Shown in pieces: positions 17,238-26,289 of a stretch of 49,218 nucleotides of DNA; within the stretch, counting starts at the first letter, position 1, and each line of letters starts with the position of its first letter. The stretch lies in the NCBI GenBank assembly GCA_016212505.1, contig JACRGB010000005.1, forward strand, positions 1 to 49,218. Direction: 5' to 3'. The notes under the pieces are model-generated. The model was given only the letters and a program-made list of their open reading frames with translations, did not search any database and was not told where the DNA came from. This DNA comes from Microcaldota archaeon. Lineage in GTDB: Archaea; Micrarchaeota; Micrarchaeia; Anstonellales; Bilamarchaeaceae. The position numbers and the translations under genes were made by a program.

Positions 17238-17834
17238 ATGGTCGAAACGATTCTTATTGCTACTTTTTACTCATTCCAGCCGTTTGTTGCTGCAGCGCAT
17301 TCGTTTTCTCCCTCAAAAATGATTGTTATCATTGCGGAAGACAGTCTTAAGAACGAGAAAGTAAGCCAAGACCTAGACAAAGTACGTGATGTTTACGGTA
17401 AAATCGCTACAGTTGAAATGGTAAAGGTAAAAGGATCTGATTTGTTAGCCATCGCTTCAAAAACCGTGGAGTTAATTGAAGCGAATAAAGATAAACGAAT
17501 TGTGGTGAACGTATCCGGAGGCTGGAAACTTCTTGCACAGGGTGTTTTGTATGGATGCTATGCTAGGAAGGATCTCATAGATAGGATTGTATGTAATAAT
17601 CTAGAGAATAATTCCATCGTAGAGTTGCCGAAATTGACCTTTGGATTGAGTTCTGTCAAAAGAGAATTACTTGAAGAAATTTCTAAACGTGGGGATAAGT
17701 CAATATCTAAGATTGCGAACAAACTAGATAAAACTAGGGGTATGATTTACCAGCATTTAAAAGAGTTAAAGGAAAATGGGTATGTAGACGAGAAATTTTA
17801 TATTACTGACGCGGGAAGGATGGCGTTGATATGA
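17238..17834 (+). CDS. CARF-like sensor with C-terminal winged helix (Csa3-like)
   Basis: 198 residues. Residues 1-130 resemble a CARF Rossmann fold: ETILIATFYSFQP at the N-terminus and VVNVSGGWKLLAQGVLYG at 89-106, the glycine-rich segment that in CARF proteins contacts cyclic oligonucleotides. Residues 136-198 are a winged helix (KSISKIANKLDKTRGMIYQHLKELKENGYV). The architecture is that of Csa3, a ligand-sensing transcription factor of archaeal CRISPR loci, yet no cas gene is present here. It is divergent from the defence cassette and 49 nt upstream of an RM system on its own strand. It could control either or both. Confidence 0.7.
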   Translation: MVETILIATFYSFQPFVAAAHSFSPSKMIVIIAEDSLKNEKVSQDLDKVRDVYGKIATVEMVKVKGSDLLAIASKTVELIEANKDKRIVVNVSGGWKLLAQGVLYGCYARKDLIDRIVCNNLENNSIVELPKLTFGLSSVKRELLEEISKRGDKSISKIANKLDKTRGMIYQHLKELKENGYVDEKFYITDAGRMALI

Positions 17835-17883
17835 GTTTATTCAGAATTTTCAACAAAATAAAGAATATGAATGGTGGCAATTT

Positions 17884-18654
17884 ATGAAAATAAGAAAATT
17901 TCCGAATGATTTTTTGAACAAAATCATTTGTGGTGATGCTATCGAGCTAATGAGACAAATACCTGAAGGATCAGTTGACGCGGTAATTACATCACCCCCC
18001 TACAATCTCAAAAATTCTACAGGCAACGGAATGAAAAATGGAAATGGAGGGAAATGGGCAAATGCTGCTCTCCAAAATGGGTATACCAATCATGCTGACT
18101 GTATGCCCCATGAAGACTATGTAAAATGGCAGAGAAATTGTTTAACAGAAATGATGCGGATAATCCCAGATAATGGGGCTATTTTTTACAACCACAAATG
18201 GCGTGTACAGGGTGGGTTGTTGCAGGATCGCCAGGACATTGTAGCAGGCTTTCCAGTTAGGCAAATAATAATATGGAAACGAAAAGGAGGACTTAATTTT
18301 AACCCGGGTTATTTTTTACCTACTTATGAAGTCATATATCTTATTGCCAAACCCGAATTCAAACTTATGCCCAAAGCAAACGCACATGGAGATGTTTGGG
18401 AATTTACACAGGAAATGAATAATTCGCATCCTGCTGCTTTTCCAGTTGATCTTATTTCTAGGATTATTTCCTCTACTGATGCTAAAACAATCTTAGACCC
18501 ATTTATGGGTTCTGGTACAACCGCAATCTCATCCATTAAATTTAAAAGAAACTACATTGGAATCGATATCTCACCAGAATATTGTAAAATGGCAGAGAAC
18601 CGAATTGAGGAATATAATAAAACAAAAATGGTGACCCTATGGAACAACCCTTAA
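17884..18654 (+). CDS. DNA methyltransferase of the MvaI/BcnI-type RM system
   Basis: 256 residues. Catalytic motif IV is TSPPYNL (36-42), preceded by IICGDAIELM, and the SAM-binding motif LDPFMGSGTT comes near residue 207, so motif order is beta-class. TSPPY is the form typical of N4-cytosine methylases. Ribosome site GGTGG precedes ATG 17884. The last 16 nt overlap the restriction endonuclease gene. It should protect the host from the adjacent endonuclease. Confidence 0.85.
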   Translation: MKIRKFPNDFLNKIICGDAIELMRQIPEGSVDAVITSPPYNLKNSTGNGMKNGNGGKWANAALQNGYTNHADCMPHEDYVKWQRNCLTEMMRIIPDNGAIFYNHKWRVQGGLLQDRQDIVAGFPVRQIIIWKRKGGLNFNPGYFLPTYEVIYLIAKPEFKLMPKANAHGDVWEFTQEMNNSHPAAFPVDLISRIISSTDAKTILDPFMGSGTTAISSIKFKRNYIGIDISPEYCKMAENRIEEYNKTKMVTLWNNP

Positions 18655-19433
18655 CCTACACAAAAGAGACTTTGATAGAAAAATTAAAAGAGATAGCGGC
18701 CATGGGGTTTGTTCCAAATGCACGATATGGTAATGCTGGAGGTATAGGCAATACTATAGAAGATTTACTTGGAATTAAAGAAAACAACTTGCCAATTCCT
18801 AATGCCGCGGAGTGGGAATTGAAAACACAACGACTTGATTCCTCTTCTTTAACTACTCTTTTTCATATTGAACCCTCCCCACGTGCAATTCGTTTTGTAC
18901 CTTTAGTTTTTTTACCAAAATACGGATGGGCACATCAAGAAGCTGGAAAAAAATATCCGGTGGGAGAAATGAGTTTTCGGCAAACCATTCACGGCAAAAC
19001 TAGAAGCGATCGCGGCTTCAAGGTCGTTATAGATCGCAAGGAAAAAAAGGTCCTAATATCTTTTGATGCAGAGAGTGTTGATTCTCGACATAAGGACTGG
19101 CTAACTGCAGTAAAAGAACGAGTGGGTCTTCATGAGTTGGATCCTCAGCCTTATTGGGGATTTGACGATCTGGAACACAAAGCCGGAACAAAATTACTTA
19201 ATGCATTTTATGTTCAGGCTGAAGTAAAAAAAGAAGGAAAAAAAGAATTCTATAAATATACCAAAATAATGATGTTAAGGAAATTTAATTTTGAGGGATT
19301 TTTAAAAGCACTTGAAGAAGGGAAAATTCTCGTTGATTTTGATGCGCGTACAGGACATAATCACGGGACAAAATTTAGACTGAGACAGGATTGCTTACCT
19401 ATGCTTTATGCAGAAGTGAAAGTTATCATCTAA
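18639..19433 (+). CDS. MvaI/BcnI-family type II restriction endonuclease
   Basis: 264 residues strongly resembling the MvaI/BcnI family: GGIGNTIEDLLGIKENNLPIP, EWELKTQR and SSSLTTLFHIEP near residues 35-80. E60 and K62 give the E-x-K of the nuclease site. Asn55 sits where I would expect the family's Asp five residues upstream; if so, activity could be affected. MvaI and BcnI cut CCWGG and CCSGG as monomers; the specificity here is unknown. It overlaps the methylase gene, as is usual for a compact RM pair. Confidence 0.85.
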   Translation: MEQPLTYTKETLIEKLKEIAAMGFVPNARYGNAGGIGNTIEDLLGIKENNLPIPNAAEWELKTQRLDSSSLTTLFHIEPSPRAIRFVPLVFLPKYGWAHQEAGKKYPVGEMSFRQTIHGKTRSDRGFKVVIDRKEKKVLISFDAESVDSRHKDWLTAVKERVGLHELDPQPYWGFDDLEHKAGTKLLNAFYVQAEVKKEGKKEFYKYTKIMMLRKFNFEGFLKALEEGKILVDFDARTGHNHGTKFRLRQDCLPMLYAEVKVII

Positions 19434-19676
19434 AATTAGATCTCAATTAAATTGAGCGCATCTTATCCAAAATGGCTTTTAGTTTTACCAAATCCCTTTC
19501 GGTTTCCTTCCAAACCTGCACAATCATGTTGTTATCCTCATAAAGTATAATATCCCCCTCCGAGAGATTATATCAGCCATGACGAAGCACATGCTCGTTA
19601 TTGGCTCTCAATCTAGCACCCCAGTGCCAAATTTGGCACGAATCATAAAATGACCCCCTGAGTCATACATTTAGCC
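19434..19676. promoter_or_regulatory. Intergenic: 16-bp perfect palindrome and possible gene remnant
   Basis: GTGCCAAATTTGGCAC (19624-19639) is a perfect palindrome 38 nt before the next methylase start, so it is probably an operator. On the minus strand, 19437-19570 holds an open stretch ending in DLVKLKAILDKMRSI with no convincing start codon. It could be a 26-residue peptide or a remnant. Confidence 0.35.
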
Positions 19677-20483
19677 ATGACAAAAAATCTGATTGTTATC
19701 GGCGATTGCAGGAACATGGCTGAAATAAAAGACAACTCAGTCCAGCTTATCGTAACAAGTCCTCCTTATTTCAATGTAAAAGATTACGGCACGGACAATA
19801 TCGGCTCGATAAACGAGTACGAAACTTATCTCCGGGCAATGCGCCAGGTATTCAGCGAATGTTATAGAGTTCTGGACGAAGGCCGTTATATCTGCGTAAA
19901 CATTTCGGATATCATAAGCGGGGAGAAAAAGCTCCCCATTCCCTGTCACTTTGTAGGCATTCTTCAAAGAGCTGGTTTCCAGTACCGCGAAGACATTCTT
20001 TGGAAAAAACCATCCGGCTTAGGTTCTTCAAAACGCTTTGGAAATCGGATTCTGAATCCATATCCGATGTACTACTACCCGAACAATATCTACGAGCATA
20101 TTCTGGTTTTCAGAAAGGGTAAATTCGATTTCAAGAAAATAACCAAAGAAGAGAGGGCAACCTCCAAAATTGATATTGAATACGCTAAAAAGCACTGGAA
20201 TACTGACATCTGGGAGATAGTTCCAGAAACAAAAAACTATCATCCGGCAATGTTTCCTCAAGCCTTGCCAGAGGCCTTGATCAAATTGTACACCTATGAA
20301 GACGAAACTGTTCTGGACCCATTTCTAGGCAGTGGCACGACCATAAAAGTAGCCAAAAGTCTCCGGCGGAACTCCATAGGGTACGAGATCAACAAGGCCT
20401 ATCTGGACATAATAAAGTCGAAAATAGGCTATAAGGAAAATTCGGAATTTGAGATAATAATTCGAGGTGATATGAGTGAATAA
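19677..20483 (+). CDS. Solitary TSPPY-type DNA methyltransferase
   Basis: 268 residues, beta-class order: TSPPYFNVKDYG at 27-38, DILWKKPSG and NYHPAMFPQ in the middle, and LDPFLGSGTT near 217. No endonuclease is adjacent, and the next gene starts within its last codons (GTG 20476), so it leads the conjugation operon. In mobile elements such orphan methylases protect transferred DNA from host restriction or mark replication or transfer sites; that role is inferred. N4-cytosine versus N6-adenine specificity cannot be decided from sequence. Confidence 0.8.
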   Translation: MTKNLIVIGDCRNMAEIKDNSVQLIVTSPPYFNVKDYGTDNIGSINEYETYLRAMRQVFSECYRVLDEGRYICVNISDIISGEKKLPIPCHFVGILQRAGFQYREDILWKKPSGLGSSKRFGNRILNPYPMYYYPNNIYEHILVFRKGKFDFKKITKEERATSKIDIEYAKKHWNTDIWEIVPETKNYHPAMFPQALPEALIKLYTYEDETVLDPFLGSGTTIKVAKSLRRNSIGYEINKAYLDIIKSKIGYKENSEFEIIIRGDMSE

Positions 20484-20775
20484 AAAAGGTCTAGTGTTAG
20501 CCCTGCTTCTGCTGGGCTTGAGTTTTGCGGATTTGACTATTCCTGTAGATCAGCCTATTTGCAGGCTGTACGGAATGATCCAAATCCTGGGCACAGTTGC
20601 TGGTATTTTGGTAGCTGCGTATGCAGGTTTTATCCTGGCAAGTAGCCACGAGCTGACCGAGAGGAATAGCGCAAAGGCACTGTTGGGCGGAGTAGTGATC
20701 GGATTAATTATAATCTGGATGGCACCGATCATTGTCAAGACCCTGGTAAATTCGGCAGGAATCTGCGGCTGGTAG
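20476..20775 (+). CDS. VirB2/TrbC-like pilin 1
   Basis: 99 residues. Start GTG 20476 follows GAGGTGAT and lies inside the methylase's last codons. Signal peptide (KKGLVLALLLLGLSFA), then two hydrophobic helices (about 30-50 and 68-86) joined by a short polar SSHELTERN loop. This is the topology of conjugative VirB2/TrbC pilins and of archaeal DNA-transfer pilins. It ends in GICGW. The next gene is a paralogue. Confidence 0.7.
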   Translation: MNKKGLVLALLLLGLSFADLTIPVDQPICRLYGMIQILGTVAGILVAAYAGFILASSHELTERNSAKALLGGVVIGLIIIWMAPIIVKTLVNSAGICGW

Positions 20776-20777
20776 GC

Positions 20778-20996
20778 ATGGGTCTTCAAGCAATAGCGGA
20801 CAGCATAAAGCTACTCGCGACCTTGGCCGGGATAGTGGTTATTGCCTATTCCGGCTTAATGCTCACTACCAGCAAAGACCCAATAGGGAGAAACCAGTGG
20901 AAAGAGGTAATTCTAGGGGTGATAATTGGCCTTTGCATAGTTTACCTGGCTCCGATAATAGCGTCTGTATTTTCAGGAGGGAACTACTGTGGATAA
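20778..20996 (+). CDS. VirB2/TrbC-like pilin 2 (paralogue)
   Basis: 72 residues with the same two-helix hairpin as the previous protein but without its signal peptide. The corresponding motifs are TSKDPIGRN versus SSHELTERN, then LGVVIGL/LGVIIGL-type and YLAPIIAS versus WMAPIIVK, with a C-terminal Cys-Gly in both. It lies 2 nt after pilin 1 and overlaps the next gene by 8 nt. Possibly the pilus is a heteropolymer or the two forms serve different stages. Confidence 0.65.
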   Translation: MGLQAIADSIKLLATLAGIVVIAYSGLMLTTSKDPIGRNQWKEVILGVIIGLCIVYLAPIIASVFSGGNYCG

Positions 20997-22149
20997 GACA
21001 CTCTTTCTCCTGCTTTTGTTCAGTATTTCTTTTGCAGTTCCAGCCTGCCCATCGTACCCTTACAAGGATTATGTAACGGCTACTTCCTACACCGCACCAG
21101 TTAAGCCTCCCGATACTTTACTGCAATATTGCGACTGGAATCTAGGCGAGATTTGTCTTTTGTCAAACGCTTTCAATACAACTGACGATAAGAAATTGTT
21201 CATAGCTGAATCTATCGCTAATGGTTCCTTTGCTCAAATCTGGCAATGGAATAATGCTATAAAGTTTGGAAAATACCCTCCAAACACCTCCAAAAGCTCG
21301 ACAAACATTAAGGACGCTTGGGTCAGTATTGCTTATCTGAATCCGTCGGTTTACGATAACGGAACCTATCGAATAACGAACGCAAGCCAACCGTTAATCA
21401 AACATAATTTTACTTTTGTAGTTGATACAAGGAAATTATCTGGTGATTGTAAAGACACGTTTAGAATCTGCGGTTATAGTTATTCTATTGCCACCCAAAA
21501 CACGAGTTCAAGCTTTACTGCAACCATGAACGTAAAAAGCGAGTACATGGTTGACCGGTACCATCTGGTAACTCATTGCGGCATGTTTGGTTGTTGGGTG
21601 AGTTGCGATTACTACCGAACCGATGATCATAAGGATAGCTTAACGGTTTCAGATTCAAAGAAAATCAACGTCACGAAGTTTAACCCAACCTCGAATTATT
21701 CGCTAGTCGCGTATTACAATGGCCTACTCGAAATTTTGATTAACGCTAATGATTCAAACGTTCTTTTCCAAATCGGAAATTCGAGCTTTTACAATTCAAA
21801 TTATCTATATCGAATAAGAAACGAAAGCGGACCTTACAATATTTTGATAAAAGAAGTGATTCCAAATAACAAAACCTCGACTTACGGTTTGAGTATTCTC
21901 GAGCAAAATAATTCTTCATTCAAAATTCTAGCGCCATACTCAAGCAATTGCAGCTTAACAATATCAAATTATTTTACTTCAAAAACAATTTCTGGCTGTA
22001 ATATTTCGAATTTATCTAACACTCCAACAAAGCCTCAGATAACTCCGGTTCAACCCAAGTTTTTCGATCAACTATTTACTATCGCTAGTCTTGCCGTCGG
22101 TGCGTACATACTTTATCTAATCGTTAAGAGGTCGATGAAAAATGCTTAA
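20989..22149 (+). CDS. Secreted, C-terminally anchored surface protein of the transfer module
   Basis: 386 residues. Start GTG 20989 after AGGAGGG. Signal peptide (TLFLLLLFSISFA), then a large Asn/Ser/Thr-rich extracellular domain with about ten Cys, e.g. CGYSYS, CGMFGCWVSC and CSLTISNY. One membrane helix near the C-terminus (about 361-379) is followed by KRSMKNA. No family is recognised. Its position between pilins and the VirB6-like gene suggests a pilus-tip or mating-contact protein, comparable in role to VirB5 or conjugative adhesins. Confidence 0.6.
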   Translation: MDKTLFLLLLFSISFAVPACPSYPYKDYVTATSYTAPVKPPDTLLQYCDWNLGEICLLSNAFNTTDDKKLFIAESIANGSFAQIWQWNNAIKFGKYPPNTSKSSTNIKDAWVSIAYLNPSVYDNGTYRITNASQPLIKHNFTFVVDTRKLSGDCKDTFRICGYSYSIATQNTSSSFTATMNVKSEYMVDRYHLVTHCGMFGCWVSCDYYRTDDHKDSLTVSDSKKINVTKFNPTSNYSLVAYYNGLLEILINANDSNVLFQIGNSSFYNSNYLYRIRNESGPYNILIKEVIPNNKTSTYGLSILEQNNSSFKILAPYSSNCSLTISNYFTSKTISGCNISNLSNTPTKPQITPVQPKFFDQLFTIASLAVGAYILYLIVKRSMKNA

Positions 22150-23095
22150 GCAAACCATATTCTTATTGTTACTAATTTCTTTTGCGTTCAGCACTTCAAT
22201 AGATTTTCAAATTCAAAACCAATCCTGCCCGGATAATGCGAATTTCTTGCAGGTAATTTACAATCTTCCAACCTGCATAGTGGAAAAATTCTTTATGTCC
22301 ATAGTAACTGGATTCGTTTATTCAGCAAAAGAATTCCTTGAGGGCTCGTTGAAGTTCATAATTACTGGCCCAAATCTTGACGCTTATTGTACGCCGTATC
22401 AACAAGTAATGACAATCATCGAGAGCCTTTACACAATAGCGTTGATGGGAGTTGGGGCTTATTTTATAGCTAGCTCGGCAGACCCAGAAAAACGAGCAAG
22501 AGCCAAACTATGGATTGAAAGCGTTTTATTCATGATTATTTTACTTTCGTTTTCTTTCCCTATTTTCAATATGATTATGGACCTAAATCTGTACATAACG
22601 ACATCAATTTACAGCCAATCATTCTCCAATATGCTAAACATCCAGGTGGCATTTACCTCGCTAATCTTTGCTTTGGTCATGTCATTTGTTTTCATAAATG
22701 CGGCTGCCTTAACGTTTTTTACCTTGATATTGCGTTACATTGCGATTCCGTTTCTATTGCTTCTATTCCCAATAGCGATTTTCCTCTATTTCCTGCCCTT
22801 CACTAAGGAATGGGGCTCATTTCTGCTAAAATTCATAGTAATTATCGTATTCATGACGGCTATAGATGCAGTAGTTGTCCTGGGAATGTCCTTCCTTTTC
22901 AATGCCGGAGATCCCAATCTCTCAGGCGGCATTATACAAGCAATAACGCTTATGTTGGGCTTTGGATTGATTGGCATAGTGAACCTTATTATTTACGTGA
23001 TCGCCGTCCTGTCGCTGGTCATGGCCGTTCTGGATATGCTCAAATCAGCTATCTCGATAGCCTGGAAAATAGCGATGCTAGCCGCCTTGTTGTGA
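22142..23095 (+). CDS. VirB6/TrbL-like polytopic channel protein
   Basis: 317 residues, signal-like N-terminus, then at least six hydrophobic helices, with a long extracellular Cys-containing segment before residue 85. Helix arrangement and position between pilins and VirB4 match VirB6/TrbL inner-membrane channel proteins, also described in archaeal DNA-import (Ced/Ted) machinery. It overlaps the preceding gene by 8 nt and ends 4 nt before virB4. Sequence is too hydrophobic for a firm family call; the assignment rests on topology and context. Confidence 0.6.
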   Translation: MLKQTIFLLLLISFAFSTSIDFQIQNQSCPDNANFLQVIYNLPTCIVEKFFMSIVTGFVYSAKEFLEGSLKFIITGPNLDAYCTPYQQVMTIIESLYTIALMGVGAYFIASSADPEKRARAKLWIESVLFMIILLSFSFPIFNMIMDLNLYITTSIYSQSFSNMLNIQVAFTSLIFALVMSFVFINAAALTFFTLILRYIAIPFLLLLFPIAIFLYFLPFTKEWGSFLLKFIVIIVFMTAIDAVVVLGMSFLFNAGDPNLSGGIIQAITLMLGFGLIGIVNLIIYVIAVLSLVMAVLDMLKSAISIAWKIAMLAALL

Positions 23096-23099
23096 TTCT

Positions 23100-26000
23100 A
23101 TGGGCTATGACATACCAGACGAGATAAAATACAAGGAAAAAATAGTCGCCGGGTTGGACTTGAAACAACTAGGCTATGCAGTTTTATTTGGCTTAATCGC
23201 TTTTTTCGCTTACAAGCTACCAGTAGAAGGCGATGCTAAATTCGTAGCTCCCGGTTTTTTCCTTATCCTTGGAATCGCATTTATTTTTCTAAACTTAGAA
23301 GAAAAAGTATCAGATCTGGTTTCCTATTATTTGAACATACGAAAAGTCCAACACAACAGCAAAAAGGCCCAGAAATTCTTTGAAGTCAAGGCCATAGAGG
23401 ACGACGTTGTTTATTTAGAAGACAAAACCATGCTCGCAATACTTGAAATCCAACCCATTAATTTTGACCTTTTGGATGAGGGAAGGAAAAAGGCGTTGCT
23501 TGTGAACTATAAGGCGTTCCTCAACCAACTTACAACTCCGGTTCAGATATTGATACGAACTAAGGATGTCGACCTTGAAAGTTATTTTGAGCTGATAGAA
23601 TCCGGAAATTCAAGAAAGAGACGATTCATTGCAAATCTTTATGCCGACTTCAGAATTTTCGAGGACACTTTTATCGATGAGAATACCATAAAAGAAAGAA
23701 GTTATTACATTGTAATTCCGTTCAGGCAAACGAAGACAAGTGGCCAGGACTTAAAGCAGCTTAACGAACTTGTTAAAATAACCCAGGAAAAATTGACAAA
23801 CTGCGGGTTGCAATCCAAACGGCTGAATAATCAGGAATTGCATGATTTGTATTTGTCCTACGCAGAAAGCGAAAATGATGAAGAAGAAGGCAAAATAAAA
23901 AAGGACGAAGAATCAACGGATGAATTCAGAAACATATTGACGCCATCGTTTGATATAAAAAAAGATTATGCTCTGGTTAACGGCGAATTTCATAGGTTTG
24001 TAAAAGTAACCGGCTATCCGAGAAACGTAGAAAACGGATGGCTCCAGGCCTTTCTTTCAAAAAACGAAAGCTACGATATTTCGGTTCACATAATCCCCTC
24101 GACGATTCAGAGCATACTTGTCTATCTTCATAATCAGATTATCCAACAAACCAGCGATCTTTTATTAAGTACAATGAAGGGAACTCCGAATCCGTCTCTG
24201 GAGATAAAGAAAACAGATACGATGCGCGTATACGATGCCCTTTACAAGGGAGAAGAAAAGATGTTCGCGGTATCGGTATGCGTTGACAACAAGGCTGACG
24301 ATCCGGACGAATTGGATCTGCTTACTGAAAAATGCAAATCAAACCTGAACGCGCAGCTGATGATCCCAAAAGTAACCGAATGGAGAACGGCTGATGGAAT
24401 AAAAACAGCACTGCCACTGGCCAAAGACAAACTACAATCGCAAAGGGATTTTCTTACCAATTCGCTAGCTGCCACCTTTCCATTTATCTCTCCGGTTGAA
24501 ACAACAAAAGAAGGAATGTTATTTGCGCATGAAGCTGATACGCTGAACCCTATTTTTGTTGACCTCGATAAAATGAGCAATAAGCACTTTTTTGTTATCG
24601 GGATAAGCGGATCCGGAAAAAGTTACACGAGTAAATATCTGATAATGCAACAACTTTTCAAGGAGGACACCAAGCTTTACATCCTGGATCCAAACGGCGA
24701 ATATGCAGCACTTTGTGAAAGTCTTAACGGGCATGTAGTCGAATTATCAAGAGAATCTGAATCCATAATTAACATTTTCGACCTGGCAGGAGAAGAATTC
24801 GGAAGCAAGATGCTAAGCCTGATGTCCGCGTTTGATATCATAGTCGGCGGACTGACTGAAAGCCAGAAGGCGGTTTTGAACAAGGCTCTTATCAGGGCTT
24901 ACAAAAGAAAGGGCATTATTTACGATAAACCGGAGACATGGAAGAAAAAGGCACCGACATTTGGTGATTTGAGAAAGGTTTTATTGGAGATAAAAAAACA
25001 ACAATCCGATAAAAAACAACACACGCAGGATTTCACTTTGGAATCTTTGTTAAATCGCGTTGAAATGTATTGTGAAGGCAACATCTTCGGGTTTTTGGAC
25101 GAACAATCAAGGATTGATATTGAAAAGGGCTTTGTTTGTTTTGATCTGAGCAAACTACCAAATCCCGTAAAAAACCTTATGATGTTTGCCACTCTTGAAA
25201 TAATCCAGAGGGAAATAAAGAGCGATAGAAAACAAAAGGTCGTTCTGATAGATGAAGGCTGGTCGTTGCTTAGGAGTAAGGAGGCCACAAATTATATTAC
25301 TGAATTTGTAAAGACTTCAAGGAAATACAACACCTCTCTTGGATTTATAACACAGGAGATAGAAGATCTGCTTAGAAGCAAGGCTGGAAGATCTATTCTC
25401 AACACCGCCTCGATAAAAATATTGATGAGGCAGAATCCGAGCAACATAGTCCTTATCTCAAATGTTTTGCAGCTCAACGAACAGGCCAAAATCTATCTTT
25501 TAACGGCTTCCAAAGGATTTGGGTTGTTGATAACTGAACAGAATACCTACAAGTTTTTTATCAAGGCCTCGGAAAAAATCCACGAACTTATAACAACCAA
25601 TCCAAAAGAGGTTAAACAACGAGTTATTGAGGTAAAGAAGGAAGATAAAAAACCAATAAGAATCAGCCTCAAAAAAGGAATTTATTTGGAGAAAGATTTA
25701 ACGGAAAAGAAATGTAACTATCTGCTTTCGCATGGCTTCATATTGCACAAAGATAGGCTTGAGCAAGCTGGCGGTTCACCCCGCCATATACTTAAGATAA
25801 GAAATAACGAAAGCCCGGAACATGCGTTCCTTTGCCAGAAAACCTATGAGCTATTAAAGAAGCAAAAACAATTCAAAAAGATTGAAATGTCAACCAATTC
25901 CCCTGGAGACGTGAGTGCTGAAATAAACGGCAGGAGAATAGCTTTTGAAATAGAAACGGGGGAAAATTTCAGAGCTTATAACAAGGAGGAGCATGAAGAA

Positions 26001-26159
26001 AAATTTGACAGAGTCAGACAAAAGTTTGATGAGTTTTATATAATCGTTACTGACTATGACAAAAAATACAAGTATGAGAAATTCGGAAATGTGATAACAA
26101 GAACGGAGATAGAGGACACGATAAACAAGCTGACAGGCAATAGCCCGCGCCCGCCATAA
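23100..26159 (+). CDS. virB4: VirB3-VirB4 fusion ATPase with nuclease-like C-terminus
   Basis: 1019 residues. Residues 1-70 resemble VirB3/PrgI: an amphipathic N-terminus and two membrane helices. Residues 90-830 are a VirB4/TraC-type AAA+ ATPase with Walker A GISGSGKSYTSK near 500 and Walker B VVLIDEGWSLL near 714, plus FITQEIEDLL. Residues about 860-1019 form an extra domain with GDVSAEINGRRIAFEIETGE, then FDRVRQKFDEFYIIVTD, which looks like a PD-(D/E)XK fold whose usual Lys is Glu or Thr. VirB4 powers pilus biogenesis and DNA transfer at the membrane. The nuclease-like tail is unusual and might act on DNA in the absence of a relaxase. Confidence 0.8.
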   Translation: MGYDIPDEIKYKEKIVAGLDLKQLGYAVLFGLIAFFAYKLPVEGDAKFVAPGFFLILGIAFIFLNLEEKVSDLVSYYLNIRKVQHNSKKAQKFFEVKAIEDDVVYLEDKTMLAILEIQPINFDLLDEGRKKALLVNYKAFLNQLTTPVQILIRTKDVDLESYFELIESGNSRKRRFIANLYADFRIFEDTFIDENTIKERSYYIVIPFRQTKTSGQDLKQLNELVKITQEKLTNCGLQSKRLNNQELHDLYLSYAESENDEEEGKIKKDEESTDEFRNILTPSFDIKKDYALVNGEFHRFVKVTGYPRNVENGWLQAFLSKNESYDISVHIIPSTIQSILVYLHNQIIQQTSDLLLSTMKGTPNPSLEIKKTDTMRVYDALYKGEEKMFAVSVCVDNKADDPDELDLLTEKCKSNLNAQLMIPKVTEWRTADGIKTALPLAKDKLQSQRDFLTNSLAATFPFISPVETTKEGMLFAHEADTLNPIFVDLDKMSNKHFFVIGISGSGKSYTSKYLIMQQLFKEDTKLYILDPNGEYAALCESLNGHVVELSRESESIINIFDLAGEEFGSKMLSLMSAFDIIVGGLTESQKAVLNKALIRAYKRKGIIYDKPETWKKKAPTFGDLRKVLLEIKKQQSDKKQHTQDFTLESLLNRVEMYCEGNIFGFLDEQSRIDIEKGFVCFDLSKLPNPVKNLMMFATLEIIQREIKSDRKQKVVLIDEGWSLLRSKEATNYITEFVKTSRKYNTSLGFITQEIEDLLRSKAGRSILNTASIKILMRQNPSNIVLISNVLQLNEQAKIYLLTASKGFGLLITEQNTYKFFIKASEKIHELITTNPKEVKQRVIEVKKEDKKPIRISLKKGIYLEKDLTEKKCNYLLSHGFILHKDRLEQAGGSPRHILKIRNNESPEHAFLCQKTYELLKKQKQFKKIEMSTNSPGDVSAEINGRRIAFEIETGENFRAYNKEEHEEKFDRVRQKFDEFYIIVTDYDKKYKYEKFGNVITRTEIEDTINKLTGNSPRPP

Positions 26160-26220
26160 TTACTGATTTGCTAATAATGCGAATTTCAACGAATTACGCC
26201 TTAAATCGTTGAAATCTCAA

Positions 26221-26252
26221 AAATTTTCGAACTGATTTTCGTTCGAAATTTT
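26221..26252. terminator. Hairpin between convergent virB4 and RT
   Basis: AAATTTTCGAAC (26221) and GTTCGAAATTTT (26241) form a near-perfect stem of about 11 bp with an 8-nt loop. A second TTCGAAC and further T-runs follow. It lies between two convergent genes and is a likely bidirectional terminator. Confidence 0.5.
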
Positions 26253-26289
26253 AGCGAATTTTTTCGAACGGAAAATACGAACAGATGTT

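Noticed and set aside
17238-17834. Possible CRISPR-Cas locus marked by a Csa3-like gene
   Set aside because: No cas genes and no repeat-spacer array anywhere in the window; CARF-wHTH proteins also occur outside CRISPR loci.
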